Below are positions 44,801 to 54,152 of a DNA stretch of 64,000 nt, one piece after another; within the stretch, counting starts at the first letter, position 1; each line of letters opens with the position of its first letter. Position numbers and translations under genes: made by a program. The stretch is from Siderastrea radians (taxonomy: Eukaryota > Cnidaria > Anthozoa > Scleractinia > Rhizangiidae). Under the pieces are notes generated by a model. The model had not been told where the DNA came from. It did no database searches and saw only the letters and a program-made list of their open reading frames with translations. Where the stretch lies: NCBI GenBank assembly GCA_964017195.1, contig OZ024888.1, positions 19,012,201-19,076,200 of the forward strand, given 5' to 3'.

Positions 44801-45410
44801 TTAACATTTATTTTTCATTCGAAATTTCGAAATAGAACAATGACGCATTAGTTTACAAGAGTCTTTGTTGAGGTAAAGGAGCTGTTTAAACGTTTAGATA
44901 AGTTAGGGCCCTTTTAGGAAATGAATAATGAATGGCTCACCTCAAAAGCACTAACACAAAGGCAATGATTCATTGGAACTCTAACATCAACTGAAGGAAC
45001 TGCAGGAAGCGGAGCAGCGAGTTTGAAAGTAAGTAACTGAAGATATAAAACGTCTTTGAGGTGATAACTGAATTGCGCTTTCTGTTTCTCAGTGTTATGG
45101 TCGAGACGAGATAAAATAACCTTAAAGTCGTACAGTTATTTGAAAGTAAGGTCGCAACCTTTCTTTGGCCATTGAAGTATAAGTTTAATTATTATATAGA
45201 TACTGATGAAATAGCAAGATTTTTCCTTTTACTAAAAAATGATATCTTCATCGCGCGCAGTGAAGATACTATTTTTATCTTTCACATGTGAACATATTGG
45301 TGTCGTCATGGTTACTAAGATGATTAGCCAATAACAAGTTTTAAAAGTGAATTAAAAAAAGTTGTGTTTTGCCTGGAAATTTCATCAGCATCTATAAAAT
45401 AAACAAAACA
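44801..45410. other. Non-coding stretch
   Basis: No gene or clear repeat boundary recognised. Confidence 0.4.
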
Positions 45411-45541
45411 TTACATGATCGCTTGGGGATACGAATTTTATCTTCTCATGCTGATAGTATCTTTCACTCGTTCACTACTCTCACTTGTGATAGATACTAA
45501 CAGCACTCGAATATAAAATTCGTATCCCCGCGCGGCCATGT
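45411..45541. mobile_element. Small palindromic MITE, ~130 bp
   Basis: ACATGATCGCTTGGGGATAC...GAATTTTAT at the left is inverted at the right as ATAAAATTCGTATCCCCGCG...GCCATGT. A GATAGTATCTTTCAC-type core lies between. Non-coding. Confidence 0.6.
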
Positions 45542-45735
45542 AATATCCTCTATATATCTATAACTTCTTTCAGTAGTGGGGTCTTATTTATGAAGGTTTC
45601 AATTGTAACTGAAAGGATGGAAGATTTTGAAAAACTTTACCACCCCAAGCATTTCTTTGGTCAAGTATATGCGCTTAAATCTCTAACTTTGTCCACTACT
45701 AGGGGCGCAATTTGTGAATTTTTCACTTGTAATTG

Positions 45736-45744
45736 TATAAAAGG
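45736..45744 (+). promoter_or_regulatory. TATA box of secreted-protein gene
   Basis: TATAAAAGG lies 102 bp before the ATG at 45846, at a fitting distance for a short 5' UTR. Confidence 0.6.
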
Positions 45745-45845
45745 CACAGCCCTAACTGACTGAAAAGGCACAGTTTATTTTATGGTATTCATCATTTAAA
45801 ACACTAACAAATTGTTTCTTACTTTTTTCTTTCACAAATATAGAT

Positions 45846-48800
45846 ATGCTGGGCTATAAGACTGCCGTGTTTTTACTTGTTTGCTTGATTGGTGAAATTT
45901 CAGGTTTGTTTATTACGTGTTATATAGTAGTACAGAAGTTATTATTTTTTAACTGTGGAACGTTTAAGAAACAGAGAATTGAGAAATGGTAATCAAACAA
46001 GAGATGAAGGAGTTCGGAAAATGACAAACTTGGACTCAGTTGGGTGCTCGTAAAATTAGAATTCGGTGAAACAGCCAGCTAACTAATCTGGTTGGACATA
46101 AAACTAGTATTGGGTAATTCGCTTTAGGCATAAGTCATGCAGGGTAATTTGCTTTATAAAAAACTAAATGGATTATTTTGTAGGGGTTTTTGACAAGCAT
46201 GTGGCAGGTGACGAGGTTTCCTCATTCGCTTCTGGGCTATATATCCTCTTTAGACTGAGACATGGGTATAGATTTTGACCATTTTGATCTGAAACATGGT
46301 ATGGCTTGTGCAGTCTGTGTTTGGAATGGGTATGGTTTTCAGAAGAAACCATTCATATTCATACCGTGTGGTCTGGGCTGAAATAGGGTATCGAATTTTG
46401 GGCCAGATTTGAAAAGGGGCCGAAAAGGGAAATTAATGAATTTGGTCTCGAAAGGAAAGTACTTCTTTGGAAAAGTGAAACAAGGTGTCAAGAGCAACCA
46501 ATATGATCTTAAGACCCTAGTTGGTGGTCCAGTCGGGATTGGAACCCACGACCCCCCAAACTCTTTGAGGCCCTACCCGACACACCTATAAAGGGTAAAT
46601 AAGGGACCATAAGGGAGCAGAAAGTACGCTCCAAACGCCTACTCCCCCCCCCCCCCCCCCCGTCTCAGTTTAAATGACAGCATCATTGTTCAATGTCTGC
46701 CGGGCGAACTTCAAGCAAACATTGGGTTTCGAGTTTCGGAAGTAGGTTTGTGATTTGTGGAGAAAACTACTGTTTAAGTCCGAATAAGGAATGAAAATTA
46801 ATAATAGTTGTAATAAAAAACCCTGCCGTATATTGCATAATACCAAAAGAGGATTTAGTTACCATTCATTGCTTTTTTAAATTTGATTTTAGGAAATGGA
46901 AATGAAAGCGGGGATGGGCCTCCTGCTGACGTTGCAGATCCAACTCCTCCAGGTACCCAGTCGAGATAAATTTCACTTTTGTAACAGATACTTCGTTGGG
47001 TTAAACACTCCCTTACTGGCAATTCATATCACCAACGCAGCTCCTTCCCCGGCCGCAATGCAAAAAAAAAACAACAACAAGCAAAGAAAGAAACAAAAAG
47101 TCATAAAGGCTGGTTTTCGCTAGTCATAAGGGCAAGTGTAGGCACAAGAGCATACGAAGAACGACATTTATTCTTCTTGTTCTAGTCAGGACAGCATTGT
47201 GCTTATACTTAAAGTTACCATCATTTTCCGAGTGACACGTCCTTTGAATCGAAACTCCTGCTAGCAGTTGGCGATACGATTTCGTCAATCAAAACTTATT
47301 ATAACCTCATATGGAAGGTGTTTGCTTTTATTGCGAAGATCAAATTCGATCTCGGGCCTTAAGCCGACGAAATAATAGCGGAAAATGCTCACGACAATTT
47401 GCGCTGTACTTCGAATACTTCATGTTGGCCGGATATTTTCACAGAAAATTAGATGGGAATTCTACCCTGTACGACCAGGCAAGATGAAAAGCTTGCTTTC
47501 AATTTTGGGGAAATGCCAAGCCGACTATAAACAGAAGCAGATAAAGAAATGAGCTGGGTTATTACTGTTGCTATTTTAACTTTACCTGAAATTAGCCCAG
47601 AGCCGCGTGTTATATCCGGAACTTGAAAATTGAACGCGAGCTTCACGCAAGCTTTCTAGCTTGCCTAGTCGTACAGCAGTGTAGAATCCATCTGAAGAAA
47701 CGTCCACATTTTCTTTGCAAACATCCGCCCAGCACGAAGTATCACTAAATTTGTGCTGTACTGCACTACCTGTACATAAAAATATGTAGCACTAAGTGTT
47801 AACACTGAATTAAGTTCTTATGCCAAGATTGCATGAATGGTCGACATTGTCTCTGTTAATGTTGCAGGAACCTTGGATGTTATTGTTTTCTGGAGAACCT
47901 GATCCAGAGTGGCAGATCACTCCAAGTAACCCAAACCATCAGAAAATCAAAAGGCTTCTAGATTCAGCGAGGAAGGATGGTTTTAGTTACGGTGAAGAAA
48001 AAATTCCCATGGAACTTGGCTTTAAAGGATTTCTCGTAAAGACAGTGTCAACAGCGAGTAGAAAAGCAGAATTAATACTTGGTCAGGATACGGTCGAATT
48101 GCAAAAGTTGTTTCTTCAGACCATGCCGAAAAATGAGGAGTCTAAAGGTATTCGAGATTACGTTTTAACAGTTATCAAACATGCGGACCCATTCACTAAG
48201 GCTACAAAGAAAATGAATGGTGCGGGGTTTGGTGTTGGTCCACCTACATGGTCTACACAGTCTTTGGAGTCATGGAGTGCGCCTGGTGTTGTGGACACAA
48301 ACAATTGCTATAACTACGCGACTAACGTAAAATCCACATCAGGAAAGGTGGCAAATCCGGGTAGAGGAGGTGGAAATGAAATTGAAAGGCCATATACCGC
48401 AGAACAAGTACGCCTTGCGGCAGAACTTGATGGATTATTGACAGTTTCCAAGCAAGATGAACCTCCAATTGGCTTCCCATTCGTAGTACCAAACTCCCAC
48501 TTCACGAAGTCGGGAGAGCAGCGGTATCTTGTGGCGCTCTTTGTCAAAGATGTCCCAGAAGCCTTTGGTAATTATCTACTGGTAGCAGAACAGTGTCGAA
48601 CACGATGTGTTTGTAACTGTAAAAAAGGAAGAAGGAAGAAAAGGAGATGAAGCCTCCAATTGTCTCTCGTGTGCATATAGTTTTAAACTAGCCGAGCGCT
48701 ACAACCTCAGGAAATCATTAAAATGTGATAAAATGCCATCAAGATGTGCTAATAAGTCTTTGATTGCAGCGAGCGCAACACATATAAACTGGACACAAAT

Positions 48801-49302
48801 TATATTTCCAAAATTTCCGAAGCAGGATACACGGTACTGCCTACATGTTTCCCGTAAAAAAATGTTTTGTTCGTGCGGTCGAAAGTTGTGGCATGCATTC
48901 GGGATTTTCGGAAGCACATGTTTGAAGTTTTAACTTGTTTGCTAGTTAAAATTCCTGGCAAACCGTTTCACCAGGGCAAGACATAGGCCTGTGGAGTTTT
49001 GTTTACTCATTATTTTCATGTAACTAACAGGCAACATAAATGCAGAAAAAACAACCCCTAGTAACCGAATTTTTACACTTTTTCCCCCAGGGTACGATTT
49101 CCATTGGTACCGTCTAGATAGCAACGGACTATGGTCTCACAAGCTTGGAAAATACAAACAGCCCACAAACTTGGATTATGGCGGCTCTCCTAACGAGCTC
49201 GGCAATACGATCGCAGATCCAAGACAAGCTAAAAGAAAAGACAAACGTTATAAGTTTATTTGCTTCATGTCAGTAGACCCTAATAATGCTAAGATTAAAT
49301 AA
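45846..49302 (+). CDS. Secreted protein of unknown function, 4 exons
   Basis: Exons 45846-45903, 46893-46952, 47908-48567 and 49091-49302 join in matching phases with GT/AG borders to 329 residues. The N-terminus MLGYKTAVFLLVCLIGEIS is a typical signal peptide, so the product is probably exported. After a Gly/Pro/Asp-rich linker the body contains NNCYNYATN (near the middle), PFVVPNSHF, VKDVPEAFG and, in exon 4, YDFHWYRLDSNGLWSHKLG and DPRQAKR, ending FICFMSVDPNNAKIK. I recall the CYNYA and HWYR...WSHK blocks from uncharacterised bacterial proteins, which would make a transfer origin possible. That needs a search. The exon 3 acceptor at 47907 keeps phase, whereas the AG 40 bp earlier does not. 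Intron 2 contains repeats; a Polinton-like element follows 3'. Confidence 0.75.
46150..46665. repeat. Intronic dispersed repeat with GC-run end
   Basis: Sequence with repeated GGGTATGG/GAAATAGGGTAT words, a tRNA-B-box-like stretch (GGTTCCAATCCCGAC on minus, near 46534-46548) and a C run (about 46645-46662). It probably is an old SINE-like or MITE insertion; ends not defined. Confidence 0.35.
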
Positions 49303-49451
49303 CAAGTCAGTCATACTCATATTAGAATGCGAGTGGGCCAATACGTGCTTATGCCGGATGCATTAATCAGTTCCTTTTATTACCAGTAACCTTGTAAACA
49401 CGAAGGCTTATGCTTGAGCGTTAAAAATTGTAAATTAGTTGAACGAAAAGG

Positions 49452-49457
49452 GAATAA
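49452..49457 (+). terminator. Polyadenylation signal AATAAA
   Basis: AATAAA 150 bp after the stop of the secreted-protein gene, followed by a GC-containing stretch. It bounds the host gene before the viral element. Confidence 0.5.
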
Positions 49458-49775
49458 AGCGCGAAGACTCTCGGTACCTTCGAAGCAAATGCCAGCCCTA
49501 TCTTTTAACAAACGTATAATCAGTGAAGGTGATTATGGTTGAAATTACAATATTAGGTGGTTGTGCAGTAATTAACAGAGTGCAAAAAGGGGATAAGCAT
49601 ATCTACCCACCTATCTAATCGTTACTCCTTCGTTCTCTGTTAAAAGGTGAGACAGTGAAATTTCAAAGCTGTTAAATCCAGTCTGTCCAGTGTGTGTGTG
49701 TGTGTGTGTGTGAACTAAACGTTGATTTTGCAACGAGTTTTATAGCAGCTGAAATAACTAACTTTCCCGAATGGA
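49458..49775. other. Junction between host gene and viral element
   Basis: It contains a (TG)n microsatellite at about 49689-49712. The left end of the Polinton-like element should lie here, but no TIR matching the other side could be found. Confidence 0.4.
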
Positions 49776-50282
49776 ATGTATGATTACAAAAGAATTAACA
49801 CATTCATTCAGCAACACACCGGTAAAGTAGACCCAACAAAAAAAGATAGCGATTACATTTTCACAATACATTTCGAGTTTTCAACTTACAGAATTTTTAT
49901 TATAGTGCACAATGATTATGAGCTTGACTTTTCTCAAGGAAATTTTGGTGAATTGCTTGGTTTTAGTAAAAGAACTTTGAGAGTAAGTTCTATCGGAGAT
50001 AAAATACCAAATATTACAAGAGGTGTTGATTGGGTGTATTTGCACTGCGATCTTATCTCACGTCGAACAAACAATGTTCCAAGCGATTTGTTATACAGTT
50101 TCTCAACAGCAGATCTTCGTGTTAGCTATCCATTTCAAAAAGAGCCGCGTCGACTCGAGTGGCAACCTGTGAATACAAGCAATATTGATGAAATAAGGGT
50201 TTGGGTGACAGACGGAAGAAACAATATACTGGATCTTAACGGGACAGACATTGCAATTAGCTTAATGATTGAAAAAGAGTAA
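49776..50282 (+). CDS. Penton-like minor capsid protein
   Basis: 168 residues, intact. It is beta-rich and ends with EIRVWVTDGRNNILDLNGTD, then ISLMIEK. The pattern V.V.D..G..LDLNG....I.L.I closing the protein is characteristic of the single-jelly-roll minor capsid (penton) protein of Polintons. In the virion it would form the fivefold vertices. The gene is the first of five consecutive plus-strand genes. The mCP, small basic protein, MCP order seen here is the one known from Polintons. An ATATAC-like box was not found before this start, unlike its neighbours. Confidence 0.75.
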   Translation: MYDYKRINTFIQQHTGKVDPTKKDSDYIFTIHFEFSTYRIFIIVHNDYELDFSQGNFGELLGFSKRTLRVSSIGDKIPNITRGVDWVYLHCDLISRRTNNVPSDLLYSFSTADLRVSYPFQKEPRRLEWQPVNTSNIDEIRVWVTDGRNNILDLNGTDIAISLMIEKE

Positions 50283-50302
50283 AGTTTTTTTTGTTGGTAT
50301 AA

Positions 50303-50308
50303 ATATAC
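50303..50308 (+). promoter_or_regulatory. ATATAC promoter-like motif (basic protein gene)
   Basis: TATAAATATACAATC in the 30-bp gap; the motif ends 4 nt before the ATG at 50313. Confidence 0.5.
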
Positions 50309-50312
50309 AATC

Positions 50313-50702
50313 ATGAATCATCCGAGCGAGTGGGCAAGATTCGTTGACGAAAACACCGGAAGTTATCGATATAAACACAAAGGATCGGGTGTGATCCGTG
50401 ACACCTTCATGACCATCGGTAAAGTATTCAAAGACAATGTAAAGAATGTGGCAAAAAAAACTGCCGAAAAAATCGCTGAAAAAACAGGTCAGAAAGTTGG
50501 TGAACGTGCTGTTGAAAAAGGTTCGAAACAAATACGAAAAATACGGCAAGAACGAAAAAAACGAAAATCGTTGTCTGAAGATTCGAAAAAGAAACTTGCA
50601 AATATTTTGCAAAACCAAATACCAAAAATAATTAGACACCCTCTGGAAATTAAATCGAATTTTGGCAAAGGAAATTTAATCAAAAAAATTTTTTTCTCTT
50701 AA
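50313..50702 (+). CDS. Basic virion protein at the PY position
   Basis: 129 residues, intact, very rich in Lys/Arg with a central helical stretch (KNVAKKTAEKIAEKTGQKVG) and KQIRKIRQERKKRK. It starts MNHPSEWARFVDE. It lies between the penton-like and major capsid genes, where Polintons carry the conserved small PY protein. I assign it by position and character, not by a catalytic motif. High charge suggests contact with packaged DNA or the capsid interior. It ends 19 bp before the capsid gene. Confidence 0.5.
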   Translation: MNHPSEWARFVDENTGSYRYKHKGSGVIRDTFMTIGKVFKDNVKNVAKKTAEKIAEKTGQKVGERAVEKGSKQIRKIRQERKKRKSLSEDSKKKLANILQNQIPKIIRHPLEIKSNFGKGNLIKKIFFS

Positions 50703-50711
50703 TATATAAAC
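50702..50711 (+). promoter_or_regulatory. ATATATAAAC promoter-like motif (MCP)
   Basis: It overlaps the stop of the preceding gene by a base and ends 10 nt before the ATG at 50722. A variant of the shared motif. Confidence 0.4.
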
Positions 50712-50721
50712 TATCGTTGGC

Positions 50722-51984
50722 ATGTTCAGAACTCAACCATACCTCGAGAATACTTCATACGTTCAATTTAATTTAAACACTCCGATTACGCTCCCTGCGA
50801 ACAACCAATTTCAAACAAAGACGGGATACAAATTCGCTGTGACAGACCGGGACAATGTTTATGACTGGTACAACGCTTATATTCGCGCCGATTTCAAGTT
50901 TGAAGCAAAAGCAGACGGAGCCAACATTGCTGCTGACACACAATCAGCTCCTATCAACGGTTCTTTTTCATTGATAAAAAAATTGAAAGTAAGTTCATCG
51001 GGGAAAATCCTGTACGAGGCAGATAATATTCACAAAGGAATTTTCATCAAAAATTTGCTTGATTTTTCAGACGATTTTTCGAGAAGCGTTGCAAAAAACT
51101 ATTTTTGGTATCTTGACTCTGACGCTACCACAGAGACTGATGGCAATGCGACGAACGTCGGAATGCGGGCAAGGGCGCTACTATCACAGGGAGGTTTAAT
51201 AGTTCAGACTATAATTCCTTTGAACAGATACTCCTTTTTCGAAACCCTTTCCGATAAATTGCTTCCACCGATGGAACTTAAGTTTGATATTGAGCTGCAA
51301 AACGACCAAGAAATTATTTTTCAAAACAACGCAACAGATCGAAGAATTGTTGTACATAAATTGGAGTTGTGGGCCCCCCAATTACATTTCACTGGTAAAG
51401 GACAGACCATGGTCAATGAAAATTTCTTGAAACCAACCCAATGGAAATACCTGAATGAAAATTTGCATAGCAGCATCTCCCAAAGAGCTGCGAATGGTAC
51501 GTGGTTGATAATACCTGGGGTAAAAGACCCCAAACATGTTTTTGTATTCATTCAACAAACTCGGAAACAAAATTCTTACACACAAAACCCTTACATATTT
51601 GACACATTTGATATCGATGGTGATGACTCAGCAAGATTAGACACTTGCCGCCTTCAGTACGGCACAAAATTTTACCCTGATATTGATTACGACCATGATT
51701 TTAAAATAAGAATTTTGAATGATTTAATCAATTACAGATACAGAAAAAACGACTACAACTCCGGCGTTCAGCTGCAGCTTGCCAATTTTGAAAAGCTTTA
51801 CCCAATTATCTACTTTGACCTACGAAACACCAAAGAAAGTGTGACAGGCGACTCGAAAAAGCTTGAATTACATTATGGACTAAATGAAGCCGCCAACGCT
51901 CAAGATTATACGATCTTCGCCTTGGTTTTGAACGAAAATGAATTCGTGCTGAAGAAAATTGGTGAAGAGATTGTCGCCGTCTAG
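50722..51984 (+). CDS. Major capsid protein (double jelly-roll)
   Basis: 420 residues, intact, all-beta in character. Recognisable blocks include VTDRDNVYDWYNAYIRADF near the N-terminus, INGSFSLIKKLKVSSSGKIL, and KNLLDFSDDFSRSVAKNYFW. Later come RYSFFETLSDKLLPPMELKF and the C-terminal YNSGVQLQLANFEKLYPIIY. This is the Polinton capsid family, often annotated in invertebrates as F54H12.2-like; the pattern is recalled from memory. It would build the icosahedral shell, with release or maturation helped by the protease encoded next. No stops or frame changes. Confidence 0.8.
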   Translation: MFRTQPYLENTSYVQFNLNTPITLPANNQFQTKTGYKFAVTDRDNVYDWYNAYIRADFKFEAKADGANIAADTQSAPINGSFSLIKKLKVSSSGKILYEADNIHKGIFIKNLLDFSDDFSRSVAKNYFWYLDSDATTETDGNATNVGMRARALLSQGGLIVQTIIPLNRYSFFETLSDKLLPPMELKFDIELQNDQEIIFQNNATDRRIVVHKLELWAPQLHFTGKGQTMVNENFLKPTQWKYLNENLHSSISQRAANGTWLIIPGVKDPKHVFVFIQQTRKQNSYTQNPYIFDTFDIDGDDSARLDTCRLQYGTKFYPDIDYDHDFKIRILNDLINYRYRKNDYNSGVQLQLANFEKLYPIIYFDLRNTKESVTGDSKKLELHYGLNEAANAQDYTIFALVLNENEFVLKKIGEEIVAV

Positions 51985-52010
51985 AAAAATGAAAAAAAAA
52001 ATCTGAATAT

Positions 52011-52019
52011 TATATACAC
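52011..52019 (+). promoter_or_regulatory. TATATACAC promoter-like motif (protease gene)
   Basis: Ends 5 nt before the ATG at 52025, in the 40-bp gap after the capsid gene. Confidence 0.5.
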
Positions 52020-52024
52020 GAACG

Positions 52025-52846
52025 ATGAGCACAACTTATCATCCATTCAAAATCGCACTGACTGATGGTCAGAAAAAGAAACTTCAAAAAGCTTATGTTA
52101 TGAAGATGTCTGTTAATCTGAAAGTTAAACCAGACCAAATTGGGCGTGGTGTCGAACTTCTTCTCACTGAAACTCAAATCGCGCGATTGACAAAAAGATC
52201 AGCGGCAGGGAAAGGAATGGTAATAAAATTAAGCCAGACCCAGATTCAAAGTACTTCTCAGAGTGGAAAAGGTATGCAAACGCAACCACCACCGCCACCA
52301 CCACGAACAAGACGATCACCAGGAATACCAAAAGGTAAAGGGATGCAAATTCAACCTCCACCTTTTTATGGAACTTGGGAGGATTATTATCATTTAAAAA
52401 AAAAAGTGAAATTTGTTGATAAACCTCTTTCCAACATTGACCTGAAAAAATGGTGCAACCTTTTACGAATACCCATCAAAGGTATTTTTAGCAGAAACGA
52501 AAAAAAACCCTTTTTTCATTCCCCATGCATTATCAACTTGGATGATTTTGGAAGTTTGGGAACTCACTGGGTATGTTGTTGGTCTAATAATGGTACTTAT
52601 GAGTATTTCGATTCATTTGGGCTTCCACCACCTTTGGAATGGGAAAAAGAAATGTCAATGCACGGGATGACACATTTTTTCAGAAACGATAACCAAATTC
52701 AATGGGAACAAAGTGTGAGATGTGGTTATTACTGCCTTCTCTTTTTAAACGAAAGAAATAAAGGAACAAGTTTTGCCGATATTTTGAAAATGTTCTCCAA
52801 CGATTTACTTCAAAATGAGGAAATAGTGAAAAAATATTATTCTTAA
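52025..52846 (+). CDS. Core-like N-terminus fused to adenain-type cysteine protease
   Basis: 273 residues, intact. Residues ~8-80 contain repeats of the type LTxGQxKKLxKAY, then VNLKV, LLTETQIARL and IKLSQTQI, as seen in small core proteins of these viruses. A Gly-Lys-Gly and polyproline linker (~81-115) follows. Residues ~130-273 are the Ulp1/adenain fold: His181 in GTHWVCCW, Asp196 in YFDSFG, Gln226/229 and Cys233 in RCGYYCLLF. Adenain matures virion proteins; a precursor that carries a core segment could be self-processed. The stop lies 8 bp before the PLA2-like gene, and the gap contains its promoter-like motif. Confidence 0.8.
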   Translation: MSTTYHPFKIALTDGQKKKLQKAYVMKMSVNLKVKPDQIGRGVELLLTETQIARLTKRSAAGKGMVIKLSQTQIQSTSQSGKGMQTQPPPPPPRTRRSPGIPKGKGMQIQPPPFYGTWEDYYHLKKKVKFVDKPLSNIDLKKWCNLLRIPIKGIFSRNEKKPFFHSPCIINLDDFGSLGTHWVCCWSNNGTYEYFDSFGLPPPLEWEKEMSMHGMTHFFRNDNQIQWEQSVRCGYYCLLFLNERNKGTSFADILKMFSNDLLQNEEIVKKYYS

Positions 52847-52847
52847 A

Positions 52848-52853
52848 ATATAC
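52848..52853 (+). promoter_or_regulatory. ATATAC promoter-like motif (PLA2 gene)
   Basis: TAAAATATACAATG: the motif occupies the 8-bp gap between the stop at 52846 and the ATG at 52855. Confidence 0.55.
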
Positions 52854-52854
52854 A

Positions 52855-53616
52855 ATGGAAATGTATTGTGTGAAAGAAAAGCGGAACACGCCCAATCTGA
52901 AGGGAAGTGAAAAGGTTGTAATCACAAAGAACAATCAAAAACTCTTGAAAGCAAAATGCGCTATTTGCGGAATAACAAAAACAAGTTTTATGCCGAAAAA
53001 CGTGGAGGGCAGTGGTTTTGATATACATGCAGCAATTGGAAAATTTCCGAAACCAAAAAAAGGTTGGACATTGCCGGGACATAATTTCACAGGGCCATAT
53101 AACCCTCTTGAAAAGCAGGTGAAATACAACCCAGAAACGGGTGAAATTCTGGAAATATATCAACCACCAACAGGTGCAACAGATGCGATTGCTATGCAAC
53201 ATGATGTCGATTGTGATGTTTGTTCCAACCGCGAAAAAAAATACGGTGAAAATCTCAAAAAATGCAAACACAAAGCGGATAAAAAAATGGTTAAGTCTCT
53301 TGACGCAGTTCCTTACAAACAGAGCCAGTGGGGTCATGCGGCTGCAAGAAATGCAATCAATTGCAATGCTAAACAAAAGTTAGGGTTGGGTTTGAAACAA
53401 CAAAAAGGAACTGGTTTTAAACCCTGGGAAGTAGCGAAATATGCTGAAAAAGTACTCGATCGGTATTGGTCAGGTGATATTGCGAAAAAGGCTTTCACAG
53501 GTCCAACTGGCGCCACAAGCAAGAAATTTTGGACTCATCCGAAAAAAGGTACTGTCATGCGTTTGGTGAAAAATCCGAAAACAGGCAAATGTGAAAATAT
53601 TTATGAAGAACCTTGA
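52855..53616 (+). CDS. Phospholipase A2-like capsid-associated protein
   Basis: 253 residues, intact. The N-terminus has two Cys pairs (MYCV..., CAICG) of a small zinc-binding type. The central part has the PLA2 signatures: a Ca-binding-loop-like PGHNFTGPYNPLEKQ and, ~45 residues later, the catalytic pair in AIAMQHDVDCDVC. These match the parvovirus VP1/adintovirus PLA2 layout (G-P-x-N followed by H-D). The C-terminal half is basic (WTHPKKGTVMRLVKNPKTGK). In parvoviruses this domain lets particles breach the endosome; a similar role here is inference. It overlaps the end of the minus-strand VLTF3-like gene by 16 bp. Confidence 0.75.
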   Translation: MEMYCVKEKRNTPNLKGSEKVVITKNNQKLLKAKCAICGITKTSFMPKNVEGSGFDIHAAIGKFPKPKKGWTLPGHNFTGPYNPLEKQVKYNPETGEILEIYQPPTGATDAIAMQHDVDCDVCSNREKKYGENLKKCKHKADKKMVKSLDAVPYKQSQWGHAAARNAINCNAKQKLGLGLKQQKGTGFKPWEVAKYAEKVLDRYWSGDIAKKAFTGPTGATSKKFWTHPKKGTVMRLVKNPKTGKCENIYEEP

Positions 53617-54127
53617 TTGGTTTTCAACCACCATTTATAAAACTCCTGTTTTGCGTGCCGCCAACTTTCTAAGCTTTTTGGAAGGTGATAAGAAATAGAT
53701 TCCATAATTTCTTTTTTCTTAGGCCAGCATTCAGAAGGTACTATTTCAAAATAATTGTACAGAAAATAGGGGTAGTTCACTGACTTGCCGGACATCTAAT
53801 AACGTTACCAAGAAAATCTACCTCGCTGGAAGAAAACATTTCGTTAATTTTCCATTTCCGCAAAACACTTTTTAAATGAAAATTACTTGCAGTGAAAATT
53901 CTTTCCCGATTTTCTTCTTGAAACTGTTTATCATCAAAATCAGACGCTCTACCACATTTTGGACATGCACGACAGAACTCATTCACCACATAAATTAATT
54001 GCTCCTCGCATGAAGGACAACGATAAATCTTTTTTGATAATGGGTATGAATTTTTTTTTTGTAATGTTTCTTGAATTTTTTTCGCCAAAATTTTCTCACC
54101 TTGCAACCAACCAAATGGGTCGTACAT
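53601..54127 (-). pseudogene. VLTF3-like zinc-ribbon transcription protein, frame-broken
   Basis: Two overlapping minus frames. 54127-53777 starts MYDPFGWLQGEK and has a zinc ribbon with CPSCEEQL and, ~17 residues on, CPKCG. 53795-53601 continues with NYPYFLYNYFEIVPSE and SLESWRHAKQEFYKWW. The frames shift within ~53777-53795. A zinc ribbon followed by a helical NY.Y.LYN region resembles the poxvirus late transcription factor 3 family found in Polintons and giant viruses, where it drives late genes. Whether the shift is mutation, sequencing error or programmed cannot be told here. It shares a 25-bp divergent promoter region with the integrase. Confidence 0.6.
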
Positions 54128-54145
54128 TTTTTTTTATCGTGTATG

Positions 54146-54151
54146 ATATAC
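54146..54151 (+). promoter_or_regulatory. ATATAC motif in divergent VLTF3/integrase promoter
   Basis: The 25-bp gap between the two starts reads ...GTGTATGATATACA; ATATAC ends 1 nt before the integrase ATG at 54153. The minus strand offers GTATAT and CATACAC for the opposite gene. Confidence 0.5.
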
Positions 54152-54152
54152 A

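Noticed and set aside
49689..49712. (TG)n tract as the Polinton left TIR
   Set aside because: No inverse counterpart near 59 kb; treated as a microsatellite.
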